From Novosphingobium rosa NBRC 15208 (GTDB lineage Bacteria > Pseudomonadota > Alphaproteobacteria > Sphingomonadales > Sphingomonadaceae), in NCBI RefSeq assembly GCF_001598555.1, contig NZ_BCZE01000038.1, forward strand, positions 1 to 64,000: a DNA stretch of 64,000 nt, read 5' to 3'. The notes under the pieces are model-generated. The model was not told where the DNA came from. It made no database searches and saw only the letters and a list, made by a program, of their open reading frames with translations. Numbering within the stretch: position 1 is the stretch's first letter; the number at the start of each line of letters is the position of its first letter. The position numbers and the translations under genes are program-made. Of the stretch, positions 33,564 through 41,904 are shown piece by piece.

Positions 33564-34811
33564 TCATGTCCTGACGCTTTTCGCTGTTTTCGCTTCGCCC
33601 CGAAAGGTCAGCCTGTCCTGCTCATCCCGGCTGTCGGTGACGAACATGCGGTAGGTGCCATCGGGGCTGACGCGTACCACCACATGGCCCTCGCAGCTTC
33701 TGACCTGTGGCAGAAAGCGGGCGTTGACGCTGCGGCTCGCCGGGTCGAGCCGGGTGATGAACACATCGCGCGGCGCCCGTCCACGCCAGCCATTCAGCAT
33801 CCGCTGGAGCGAGGCCATCGCCGGATGGGTGGCATGCCAGCCCTGAATGACATAGGCATCGGCATCCAGAGCGCGGGTAAAACCGGGCCAGCAGGCATCG
33901 AAATAGCCGTGGTGATCCGCCGAGGCGACATCGACCTTGCCCGCCGCCATCACGATGGGGGTTTCCACATCGAGCCATGGGAAGGCGCCATCATGCGTGT
34001 CGGCCACCAGATCGCCCCCGGCGAAATAGCGGAACGGGCCGTAATCCAGCACCATGGCGATCGACATATGGTTTTCCTCGGGCGTCGATTCCGTGGTCCA
34101 TTGCGCGGGCGGAAGCAGAAGATTGCGCGACTGGCCCTCGGCCCCTGTCCATACCCTGCCGTCGCCGCCCACGAAGCGCAGGGTGAAGGCGCCTGCCTTG
34201 CGCGGTCGCACCTGCCGCGAGGAGCCGACATGGACCTGTTCCACCCTGCGCCCCGCGCTTTGGCGTGCTTGCAGCCATGCGCGGTGATTGACGGCAAAGG
34301 GCGCCTTGATCAGCGGCAGCGCGGCATAGTCTGGAAAGCCCCGGTCGATCACCAGATCGGCGGGCATCAGCGCATCGATCTCGCTCAGCCCCGTCAGCAC
34401 CACGCCATCGCGTGTGACCGGATCGCCGGGCAGGGGCGATCCGACATGGTCGGGATGGACATGGGTGGCGATGATGGCATCCAGCGTGCCGCGCCCCGCC
34501 GCCGCCGCATGGCGCAGCGCATAACGCACCACCCATGCCCCGGCGGAGCGCGACATGTCAGGCCTCGGCGGGGTTGAGGCGGACGGCCCCCCGCGTGTCG
34601 CACCGCAGTCGATCAGCATCGTCGTGCCATCCGGGCCGAGGATGAAGGTGGCATTGCCCACGCCGGTGTCGATATGATGGATATCGAGCATCCCTGGCGA
34701 CCATGGCGGCAGGGTCTCGCCCACAGTCGCGCGGACCGGCGGGCCTGACAGGGCGAACATGCCGCCGCCCAGCAGGCCCCGGATCAGCAGATCGCGCCGC
34801 ACCAAAGCCAT
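33564..34811 (-). CDS. Tat-exported metallo-beta-lactamase-fold hydrolase
   Basis: 415 aa. The N-terminus MALVRRDLLIRGLLGGGMFAL has a twin-arginine motif (R5-R6-D-L-L) before a hydrophobic stretch, which predicts Tat export of a folded metalloenzyme. The metal motif THVHPDH (116-122) gives H117, H119, D121 and H122; LIDCG (67-71) precedes it and ADHHGYFDA and WHATHPAM supply later histidines. The domain resembles ComEC-type MBL proteins, which usually hydrolyse phosphoesters; the substrate is unknown. The start follows the STN receptor stop by 1 nt (34811 versus 34813), so both are one transcript with the sigma/FecR genes. Confidence 0.82.
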   Translation of the reverse strand: MALVRRDLLIRGLLGGGMFALSGPPVRATVGETLPPWSPGMLDIHHIDTGVGNATFILGPDGTTMLIDCGATRGGPSASTPPRPDMSRSAGAWVVRYALRHAAAAGRGTLDAIIATHVHPDHVGSPLPGDPVTRDGVVLTGLSEIDALMPADLVIDRGFPDYAALPLIKAPFAVNHRAWLQARQSAGRRVEQVHVGSSRQVRPRKAGAFTLRFVGGDGRVWTGAEGQSRNLLLPPAQWTTESTPEENHMSIAMVLDYGPFRYFAGGDLVADTHDGAFPWLDVETPIVMAAGKVDVASADHHGYFDACWPGFTRALDADAYVIQGWHATHPAMASLQRMLNGWRGRAPRDVFITRLDPASRSVNARFLPQVRSCEGHVVVRVSPDGTYRMFVTDSRDEQDRLTFRGEAKTAKSVRT

Positions 34812-34812
34812 C

Positions 34813-37188
34813 TCAGTACTTCACCGAAAGCGTGGCCCCGAACGTGCGCGGCGGCCCGAGATATTCCGACAGCACCCCCGAGGTGGAGGGCGTGAGCAAA
34901 TAGTCTTGATTGGTCAGATTCTTGCCCCAGATGGTCAGGCGCTGATGGCGGTTGGCGGTCTCGAAACCGATCGAGGCGTTGAGCAGGCCGTATTGGGGCA
35001 CGAACAATTGCGCCTGCTGGGTGGCGCCGGTGTAATAGCCGTCGGTCCAGGCATAGGTCGTGTCGAACTGCAGGTAGCCCTTGCCGCCCACCGGCCTTTC
35101 ATAGCTCACCGTGGCCGAGGCCTTGTGCGGCGGCGAGGAGCCCAGCGGATGGCCGGTGTTGTTGACCACCCCCGCCACGAAGAAATCGAGATAGGTGGTG
35201 TCCAGCCAGGCATAGCTGGCGTTCAGGGTGAGGCCCTTCACCGGATGCGCGGTCAACTCGGCCTCCACCCCGCGTGAGCGGGCCTTGCCGGCATTGGTGA
35301 TCGTGCCCACGCCGGTGATGGTGTTCTGCACATACTCCTGCTTGTCGGTGTAATTCATCCAGAAGCCCGCGACATTCACCGCCAGCCGGTGGCGGAACCA
35401 GTCGCCTTTCAGCCCGATCTCGTAATTGGTGACCTTCTCGGGATTGAAGGGCGTGACGATGGATTTGAGATTGGAGGCTTCGGTGTTGTAGCCGCCCGAG
35501 GTGAAGCCCCGCGACCAGCTGGCATAGGTCATGAAACCGGCGCGCGGCTGCCAGGCCAGGATGGCGCGCGGCGTGAACTGGGTCCATGTGTGCGACAGAT
35601 CGCCGGTGGCGAAGCTGTTGGCGGCGGCGATAAGATCGGTGCTGACCAGATTGCCGGTCTTCCGGTCGGAGGTATAGCGCCCGCCCAGAGTCAGGCGGAA
35701 GGCCAGCGGCAGGTTGAGCGTGCCATCGGCAAAGCCGGATATGCTGCTGGTCGTCACGCTCTGACTGGCCAGCCGGTTGGTGGCGGTGGCGCCGGTGATC
35801 GCGGCCAGACCTGTGGTGCCCAGCTGCCGGTTGGCGCCCTCATGCAGATAATAGACCCCGGCGGTGAGATGGCCCAGCCGCCATGCCGGGCTTTCATAGC
35901 GCAGTTCCTCGGTGAAGGTCTTCACATGATCGCTGTCGTCCAGCACGCTTTGCGAACCGCTGGTGAGATAGCGATAGGTCACGCCGGTCTGCGAGTAACG
36001 GTCATGCGAGCGGGTCTCGCGATAGGCGGTGATGGCATGGAGCGAGCCTGCGGTGCCCAGATCGAGATCGCTGTGGTTGGAAACCCCCCAGATATCCCGC
36101 TGGAACCCTTGCGCCACGCCCAGTTCCGAGGTGCGGCGGTTGCCGTCCGAGCCTGCCCCCGCCGAGGAAAGCGTGCGCTCGCCATTGGCGTCATGGTTGT
36201 AGTCGAAGGAGAACAGCGTTTCAAAATTCTGGTGCCGGGCGCGCAGCTGCAGGCGGGTGTTGATCGTGTCGAGATCGTCCTCGGGCGTGCCGGTCAGGCG
36301 ATCGTGGCCGAAGCCGTCGCGGCTTTCGCGCGAGACGGTGGCCTTCACTGCCACATTCTCGCTGACCGGGCCGGAGATCATGCCGTCCAGCCCGAAGTCG
36401 TTGTAATTGCCGTAAGTGACGGCGCCGTCGAACTCGGTCTTGGTGAAGGAGGGCTTTTTCGTGGTCAGCACGATGGCGCCGCCGGTCACATTGCGGCCGA
36501 ACAGCGTGCCCTGAGGCCCGCGCAGCACCTGCACCGAGTCCAGATCGTACAGCTTGAACACCGCTGCCGAGGCGCGGGTGATGAACACATCGTCCAGCAC
36601 GATGGCCACTGGCTTGTTGACGCCGATCTGGGTGAAGGTGTTGGTCGAGCCGCGCACGGCGATCGTCGGGCTGGCATAGTTGAAGCTGGAGACCAGCAGC
36701 CCCGGCGTCACCCGCGCCACATCGGAGAGCGCCTGCACGCGCTGCCTGTCGATCTGGTCGGCGCTCAGCACGGTGACGGCCACCGGCACATCGATCAGCT
36801 TTTCCGAGCGGCGCTGGGCGGTGACCATGATGTCCTTGTTGCCCGCGCCTTCCTCAGCGCCGTTTCCCGCGGCGGCCGTCTTACGCAGCACGATGGTGGT
36901 GCCCCGGTCGGATGCGACCTCCAGTCCGGTGCCCGCGATCAGCCTGTGCAACGCGGCATGGGGCTCCATCGCGCCATGGACCGCATGGCCTTTGAGCCCG
37001 GCGGGAAAATCGGCGGGCGCGATCACCTGAAGCCCCGATTGCCGGGCGAAGGTGGAGATGGCCGCAGGCAGCGCCTGCTCCGCAATGTCGAAGCCGCGCA
37101 AGCCTGCCTGTCCTTGGGCCTGCGCCTGCGTGGAAAACGCCGCGACGCAGAGAAGCGCGCAAGGCGCCAAAGCGAATTTCGAAATCAT
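34813..37188 (-). CDS. TonB-dependent transducer receptor with STN domain
   Basis: 791 aa. After a signal peptide (residues 1-25, FSTQAQAQ) comes an STN (secretin/TonB N-terminal) domain (about 28-105; FDIAEQALPAAISTFARQSG, then ...VHGAMEPHAALHRLIAGTGL), the periplasmic signalling module that contacts a FecR-type protein. TonB-box-like KDIMVTAQRR, plug with DLDSVQVLRGPQGTLFGRN, and barrel end GATLSVKY follow. GGGGGGAA lies 4-11 nt before the ATG at 37186-37188. Downstream of sigma and FecR genes on the same strand, it completes a FecI-FecR-FecA-like cell-surface signalling unit. The plug is of the sphingomonad organic-ligand type, so the inducer need not be an iron chelate. Confidence 0.92.
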   Translation of the reverse strand: MISKFALAPCALLCVAAFSTQAQAQGQAGLRGFDIAEQALPAAISTFARQSGLQVIAPADFPAGLKGHAVHGAMEPHAALHRLIAGTGLEVASDRGTTIVLRKTAAAGNGAEEGAGNKDIMVTAQRRSEKLIDVPVAVTVLSADQIDRQRVQALSDVARVTPGLLVSSFNYASPTIAVRGSTNTFTQIGVNKPVAIVLDDVFITRASAAVFKLYDLDSVQVLRGPQGTLFGRNVTGGAIVLTTKKPSFTKTEFDGAVTYGNYNDFGLDGMISGPVSENVAVKATVSRESRDGFGHDRLTGTPEDDLDTINTRLQLRARHQNFETLFSFDYNHDANGERTLSSAGAGSDGNRRTSELGVAQGFQRDIWGVSNHSDLDLGTAGSLHAITAYRETRSHDRYSQTGVTYRYLTSGSQSVLDDSDHVKTFTEELRYESPAWRLGHLTAGVYYLHEGANRQLGTTGLAAITGATATNRLASQSVTTSSISGFADGTLNLPLAFRLTLGGRYTSDRKTGNLVSTDLIAAANSFATGDLSHTWTQFTPRAILAWQPRAGFMTYASWSRGFTSGGYNTEASNLKSIVTPFNPEKVTNYEIGLKGDWFRHRLAVNVAGFWMNYTDKQEYVQNTITGVGTITNAGKARSRGVEAELTAHPVKGLTLNASYAWLDTTYLDFFVAGVVNNTGHPLGSSPPHKASATVSYERPVGGKGYLQFDTTYAWTDGYYTGATQQAQLFVPQYGLLNASIGFETANRHQRLTIWGKNLTNQDYLLTPSTSGVLSEYLGPPRTFGATLSVKY

Positions 37189-37278
37189 CTGTTCCCCCGA
37201 CCTTGGCTCGATGCAGCTGGTCAACGGTCATAGGATGCAGTCGAGGCAGGCTCCCGCCATTCGCCCGGCAAAAAATTT

Positions 37279-38274
37279 TCAGGGGCGCGAAATGACCAGA
37301 TCCGCTCCATGCTGCGTGCAGCTCAGGCCAAGGCTGAGCGCGGCGTCATGGGCAAAACCTGCCGGGTCGCCCGTGGCGTAAACGCCGGAAATATGCAGCC
37401 CGGCGATGGAAGCATCGGCCAGCGTGATCTTCGTGTCGGAATAGCGGCTGAACTCCGCAGCGGCCTGCCCCAGCGTCAGCCCCTGAAGGTCGATGCGGCC
37501 CTGTCGCCAGGCCATCGCCCCGCTCATCTGCCCGGCGTCGAGCATGGCGATCACCGGGCTGGCGGCGGCATCGACGGTGAAGTCGACCCCCGCGCGGACC
37601 TGCCCCAGAACATCGTCCTTGCGCTTCACCTCGACCACGCCTTCGGTGACCAGCAGGCGGATCGCATCGGGCCCGGTGCGGCGCACCGAAAAGCTGGTGC
37701 CCACGGCGCGCACGCTCAGATCGCCGACATGGACGATGAAGGGCCGCGCGGCATCCTTGGCGACGTCGAACAGCGCCTCGCCCTCAAGCAGATCGATGCG
37801 GCGCAGGTCGCTGGTGATGGCGGGGCGCAGCTGCGTCATGGTGTTGAGCGTGATGCGCGAGCCTTCCTGCAGCGCGACATCGCGCGTGGCGCCCTTGGCG
37901 GTGGCCAGCGTGACGGCGTCGGCGCCATCACCCCGGCGCAGCAGCGCAAAGCTGCCGAAACCCACCGCAGAAGCGGCGATGGCCCCGGCGCTCGCAACCA
38001 TCAGGCGGCGGCGCAAGGGGCTGGCCGGATGGTCCTGCGCCGCCGGGTAATCCTCTCCCAGCGCGCGGGCGCGATCGAGATGCAGATCAACCGCCATGGC
38101 GCGGGCATAGGCGCCCGCATGCCGGGGATCGGCCTGCGCCCATTGCCTCAGCGCCGCGTCTTCCTCGTCGGAGAGCGGGGCGCGATCGATGCGGGCAAGC
38201 CAGTCGGCGGCGGCCTGTTCAATCTCGGCTGCGGTCGCGCGCGCGCTCGTCTGTTTGCTCGGCTGTCGGTTCAT
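37279..38274 (-). CDS. FecR-family anti-sigma/signal transducer
   Basis: 331-aa single-pass inner-membrane protein. The cytosolic N-terminal DUF4880-like segment (about 14-60) contains AADWLARIDRAPLSDEEDAALRQWAQADPRHAGAYARA (outline WLARIDRAPLSDEEDAAL), the sigma-binding part. One transmembrane helix (about 88-112) is followed by the periplasmic FecR domain (about 125-220; ATRDVALQEGSRITLNTMTQL) and a C-terminal STN-like region that meets the receptor. The start overlaps the 3' end of the sigma gene by 56 nt, so translation is coupled. Confidence 0.92.
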   Translation of the reverse strand: MNRQPSKQTSARATAAEIEQAAADWLARIDRAPLSDEEDAALRQWAQADPRHAGAYARAMAVDLHLDRARALGEDYPAAQDHPASPLRRRLMVASAGAIAASAVGFGSFALLRRGDGADAVTLATAKGATRDVALQEGSRITLNTMTQLRPAITSDLRRIDLLEGEALFDVAKDAARPFIVHVGDLSVRAVGTSFSVRRTGPDAIRLLVTEGVVEVKRKDDVLGQVRAGVDFTVDAAASPVIAMLDAGQMSGAMAWRQGRIDLQGLTLGQAAAEFSRYSDTKITLADASIAGLHISGVYATGDPAGFAHDAALSLGLSCTQHGADLVISRP

Positions 38275-38821
38275 GGCTGTCGGATGGTGTTACACGATGG
38301 TGCGCGCCGCGTCCAATGATGTGGCCCAGAACGCTTAGCGCCTTGCCGATGTGCTTTTCGACGGTGTTTTCCGAAAGGCCCATGCTGGCGGCGACCTCGC
38401 GCTGGCTCAGGCCGCGCACCTTGCGCAGCACGAAGGCCTCGCGGCGCTTGGGGGGCAGCGTGTCGATCAGTTCGGCCAGGCGGCCCAGTTCCTGCCGCCC
38501 CATCGCCACGGCTTCGGGCGAGGGATGGTCATCGGGCACCAGCAAGGCGTCGAATTCGGCCAGCGCGCTGAAAGCCACCACCTTCGATTTGCGCAAGGCG
38601 TTCAGGATCACTGATTTGGCGACCTGAAAGAAATAGATGCGCGGGCTGTGAATATGCTCCACCGCTTCCAGCCCGGCCAGAATGGCGTAGCTTTCCTGGA
38701 TGATGTCGTCGATCTCAAGGCCGGGGATCGCGCGGCGTGACAGCCAGCGGCGCAGCTCCGGCTCATGCGGCAGGATGTTCCGCATCAGCCAGCGGGCTCT
38801 TTGCGGTGTCGCCAGCGTCAT
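38219..38821 (-). CDS. ECF sigma factor, FecI-like
   Basis: 200-aa RNA polymerase sigma factor. Region 2 (about 20-85) carries EIDDIIQESYAIL and SPRIYFFQVAKSVILNALRK; region 4 (about 125-180) has LPPKRREAFVLRKVRGLSQREVAASMGLSENTVEKHI (outline LSQREVAASMGLSENTVEKH), the -35-binding helix-turn-helix. The ATG at 38819-38821 is preferred; an in-frame TTG at 38842 is possible. Together with FecR and the STN receptor it forms a surface-signalling cascade that should drive the receptor and the Tat-MBL gene. The overlap with fecR is 56 nt. Confidence 0.92.
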   Translation of the reverse strand: MTLATPQRARWLMRNILPHEPELRRWLSRRAIPGLEIDDIIQESYAILAGLEAVEHIHSPRIYFFQVAKSVILNALRKSKVVAFSALAEFDALLVPDDHPSPEAVAMGRQELGRLAELIDTLPPKRREAFVLRKVRGLSQREVAASMGLSENTVEKHIGKALSVLGHIIGRGAHHRVTPSDSHEPTAEQTDERARDRSRD

Positions 38822-39098
38822 GACCGGCCTGCCGCGTCGCAAGGTTGCGCGCCATGGCGGTCATCCCACACCGGATAAGAGGAGTTCGCAGCCATCGGCG
38901 CCTCTATCGGCAGAATGCATGACAAATTGAAGACGCGCGCGAGAGGAGATTTCCGTCACCGGCGCCGACAGGCAGTGGTCGGCCTCATATCCAGGGCAAT
39001 CCGATGGGCAGCAGCTTTCAGGGAGCCCGTCTGGCCAGGCCCCTCTGCCACGCAAGCGTTTTGCTTTTACCGTCAGCCTCTCTTTCCGAGACCATGGT
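38822..39098. other. 277-base region between sigma factor and cupin genes
   Basis: No gene recognised. It must hold the promoter of the sigma-FecR-receptor operon (minus strand). No clear repeat or Fur-like site was found. Confidence 0.3.
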
Positions 39099-39584
39099 TC
39101 ATGTCTGTGATTTCGTGCCGATCTCGACCGAAATGACCGGTCCCACGATGGCCTGGCGATACTGATGGCAAATGTCCTCAACCTGATCGCGATCATGCGG
39201 AACCGGCAGTTGGCCCATCGCCATGAAGAAGCGGTCGTGCCGGGCGGGCGTCGACATCAGGGTCATCCGCGCGGGCGCCGCTGCGAGCGCGACGAAACCG
39301 TGCACGATGCCCCGTCCCACGAAGACATGGTCCCCTGCGGAGGCTGACAGCCGATCATCGCCGATGAGGAATTCAAATTGCCCTTCCGTGATCAGAAAGA
39401 GCTTGTCTTCCTCGAAGCTTATATGTGCCGGCGCTCCCTGATCGGGCGAAACCTGCATGGCCATCACCGTCATGGGCGCTCCCTCGCCCCCAAGCAGGAT
39501 GCTGGCCTCGATGCCCGAGAAGGTCGCCGTGGCGCTCGCGGCCAGTTTGCCACTGGTGGACGGGATAGTCTGGTCTGGATTCAT
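39099..39584 (-). CDS. cupin-domain protein
   Basis: 161-aa single-domain cupin. Motif 1 is degenerate: PAHISFEEDKLFLITEGQ keeps the first His and the Glu/Gly spacing but has Ser where the second His usually lies. Motif 2 (SAGDHVFVGRGIVHGF) keeps its His. Metal binding may therefore be weak. No signal peptide. Divergent from a LysR gene 97 bp away, which probably controls it. Could be a small isomerase, dioxygenase-like or ligand-binding protein; substrate unknown. Confidence 0.8.
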   Translation of the reverse strand: MNPDQTIPSTSGKLAASATATFSGIEASILLGGEGAPMTVMAMQVSPDQGAPAHISFEEDKLFLITEGQFEFLIGDDRLSASAGDHVFVGRGIVHGFVALAAAPARMTLMSTPARHDRFFMAMGQLPVPHDRDQVEDICHQYRQAIVGPVISVEIGTKSQT

Positions 39585-39665
39585 CGATCATCTCCGCTGT
39601 GTTGTTCGCAAGCCGGGTAGCATCGATGGGGCAGGCGCATTATCCGGCCAATGCTGACCACATCA

Positions 39666-39679
39666 TCCGGAATTCTGGA
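39666..39679. promoter_or_regulatory. near-palindrome TCCGGAATTCTGGA in front of the LysR gene
   Basis: 14-bp inverted repeat with one mismatched pair, ending 2 nt before the LysR start codon. A second partial copy (ATTATCCGG) lies at about 39639. Could be an autoregulatory operator; weak on its own. Confidence 0.3.
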
Positions 39680-39681
39680 CA

Positions 39682-40560
39682 ATGCTCAAATTGGACCCGC
39701 TGCATGCATTCGTGGAGGTCGTGCGGGCCGGTGGTTTCGCCGCCGCCGCCCGCCGCATGAGTGTGCCACGCTCGACGATCAGCCTTCAGATCCAGACCCT
39801 GGAGGCGTCTCTTGGCACACGGTTGCTCAAGCGCTCGACGCGATCCGTCACGCTGACCGACGATGGTCGCCAGCTGTATGACCGGGCCTCGTCCGCCATC
39901 GAGACCCTGACGGAAGCAGTCGGTTCGATAACATCGCGTCCCGGCGTTCTGAAAGGGCTGATCCGGATGACCGCTCCGGCTGACTTTCCCACCGATCCGC
40001 TCGCTGAAGCCGTGGCGGCTTTCAGTCAGGCCCATCCCGAAGTGCGGTTCGAGGTGACCTTGTCCAACGCCACGCTCGATCTGGTTGCCGACAACATTGA
40101 CATCGCGATCAGGATCGGCAGCAGCGGCATGGACACGGTGGAACGGCGGTTGACCGACATCGATTGGTGTTTCTGCGCGGCTTCGGCATGGATCGACCGG
40201 CATGGGGAGCCCAAACACCTTGACGATGTGGCGGCCTTCATTGCCCCGCCACCGCGCTTGCGCGGCTATCTGGAGCGTGCGGTTCTGGGCGGCGCAGCTC
40301 TTCCTCCGGCCGCGATGGTGATCGACAGCCATATCATGGCGGTTGATCTGGTGCGGCGTGGGGCGGGCGTTGGGCTGGTGCCGGCTGGTTTGATCCAGGG
40401 CCTTCTCGCATCGGGAGAGGTCAGGCCTGTTCTGAAGGCCACGATCTGTGCACGGACCCGGCTGGTGATGGCTTTTCCGACACGTGCCGACATGGTTCCA
40501 CGGGTCAGGGCCTTCGCGGATCGGCTGGCGGAGGGCTTCGAAAGGCCGACAACCCCATAG
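39682..40560 (+). CDS. LysR-family transcriptional regulator
   Basis: 292 aa. N-terminal helix-turn-helix (about 1-60; LHAFVEVVRAGGFAAAARRMSVPRSTISLQIQTLE in outline FVEVVRAGGFAAAARRMSV) with LGTRLLKRSTRSVTLTDDG, then a LysR substrate-binding domain (about 88-290; IRMTAPADF, VADNIDIAIRIG). This is the CrgA/AaeR-like branch, often controlling single divergent genes such as oxidoreductases. Start is the ATG at 39682. Divergent from the cupin gene, its likely target. Confidence 0.9.
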   Translation: MLKLDPLHAFVEVVRAGGFAAAARRMSVPRSTISLQIQTLEASLGTRLLKRSTRSVTLTDDGRQLYDRASSAIETLTEAVGSITSRPGVLKGLIRMTAPADFPTDPLAEAVAAFSQAHPEVRFEVTLSNATLDLVADNIDIAIRIGSSGMDTVERRLTDIDWCFCAASAWIDRHGEPKHLDDVAAFIAPPPRLRGYLERAVLGGAALPPAAMVIDSHIMAVDLVRRGAGVGLVPAGLIQGLLASGEVRPVLKATICARTRLVMAFPTRADMVPRVRAFADRLAEGFERPTTP

Positions 40561-40859
40561 CCGACAGCGGCCAAATCCCGGCGATGGGGCAGGCGATTGC
40601 ACCTTATCACCTTGCGAGCGCGCTTGCCCTTGCCATCAAACGTGTCGCGGCGTGACGGATTCTCGGTTGGTCCAGAAACCGGCGCCATATCCGGTGTAAG
40701 GCATTCCAAATCTGGTTGCCTCGTATGTGCTGGACCGTCGACTGTTCAGGGCCACCAAAGATTGACCGCTTCTGGCGACCCCATCCTGCCCGTTGAATGG
40801 CGGCTCCCGACCTCACTCCGGCCAGTCCCGGGCAGGCAAACCGAGCCGGCAGCCTGTCA
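40561..40859. other. 299-base convergent intergenic region
   Basis: Between the LysR stop and the HlyD-adaptor stop. No gene, no strong terminator and no repeat recognised. Confidence 0.3.
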
Positions 40860-41894
40860 TCAGCTTTGCGTTCGGACTGTGGGCACCACCGACATGCCCA
40901 TGCGCAGCCGGTCCAGCCCCGGTTGCGCGGGATCGATGGCGATGCGCACGGCCAGCCGCTGGGTGATCTTGGTGAAATTGCCCGTCGCATTTTCCGGGGC
41001 GATCCCCGCAAAGGACGCGCCCGAGGCCGGGGCGATGCTCTCGACATGGCCGGTGAAGGTGATGCCGGGCGCCGCATCCAGATGGAAGGTGGCGCGCTGT
41101 CCGGGGCGGATCCGCGCGAGCTGGGTCTCACGATAGCGCGCCTCGATATAGGCCAGCGCCACCGGCACCACCGCCATCAGCGACGTGCCGGACTGGACAT
41201 AATTGCCCACCCGCAGGGTCCGCTGGCCGATCACCCCATCCACCGGCGCGCGGATCTGCGTGTAGGACAGGTTCAGACTGGCGGCATCGACCGCCGCGCT
41301 CGCACGAGCGACAGCGGCCTGTGCTTCCTCGATCTGCGCGCGCAGGATCGGCAATTGGGCGCGGGTGGCGCCGTGGCTGGCGGAATCGCGGCGGCTGGCG
41401 GCTTCGTCAGCGGCAAGGCGCGAGGTGGCCTCCTGCTGCTCCTGCCGACTGGCCGAACCGTCGCTGGCCAGATCGCGATAACGGCTGGCATTGGCCTGCG
41501 AGAGCATCACGGCGGCGGCATCGACCTGCGTCGTGGCGTGGGCCTGGGCGATCACATCGTTCTGCCGCGCCAGCTGGTGGCGCAGGCTGTCCGCCTTGGC
41601 CTGCGCGGCGTGAAGTTCGGCTTGTGCGGAGGCCAGCGCGACCTTGAAGTCGCGGTCATCGATCACGGCCAGCAACTGGCCTTTGCGCACGGCCTGATTG
41701 TCCGTGACCAGCACCTGAGCGATCTGCCCGGCGATGCGCGGCGCGACGGTGCTGGCATCGGCCAGCACATAGGCATCGTCGGTGGTCTGTTCGGCGGCGG
41801 CGCCTTCCTCATGGGTCGCGGCCCAGGTCGCGCCCATCAGGGCGGTGGCGATCAGGCCGCCCAGGGCGGTTTTGGCGGGCAGGGGCATGGGCAT
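40860..41894 (-). CDS. HlyD/EmrA-family membrane-fusion adaptor
   Basis: 344-aa adaptor with one N-terminal membrane anchor (about 10-27), a biotinyl-lipoyl-like half (VAPRIAGQIAQVLVTDNQAVRKGQLLAVID, outline VLVTDNQAVRKGQLLAVID), an alanine-rich coiled-coil hairpin (about 85-195) and a beta-barrel with LSYTQIRAPVDGVIGQRT. It links an inner-membrane carrier to an outer-membrane channel. Start ATG at 41892-41894; Met3 in frame is equally possible. It follows the DHA2 carrier by 10 nt and is the third gene of an Emr-type tripartite efflux operon. Confidence 0.9.
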   Translation of the reverse strand: MPMPLPAKTALGGLIATALMGATWAATHEEGAAAEQTTDDAYVLADASTVAPRIAGQIAQVLVTDNQAVRKGQLLAVIDDRDFKVALASAQAELHAAQAKADSLRHQLARQNDVIAQAHATTQVDAAAVMLSQANASRYRDLASDGSASRQEQQEATSRLAADEAASRRDSASHGATRAQLPILRAQIEEAQAAVARASAAVDAASLNLSYTQIRAPVDGVIGQRTLRVGNYVQSGTSLMAVVPVALAYIEARYRETQLARIRPGQRATFHLDAAPGITFTGHVESIAPASGASFAGIAPENATGNFTKITQRLAVRIAIDPAQPGLDRLRMGMSVVPTVRTQS

Positions 41895-41904
41895 GGCAGG
41901 TGTC

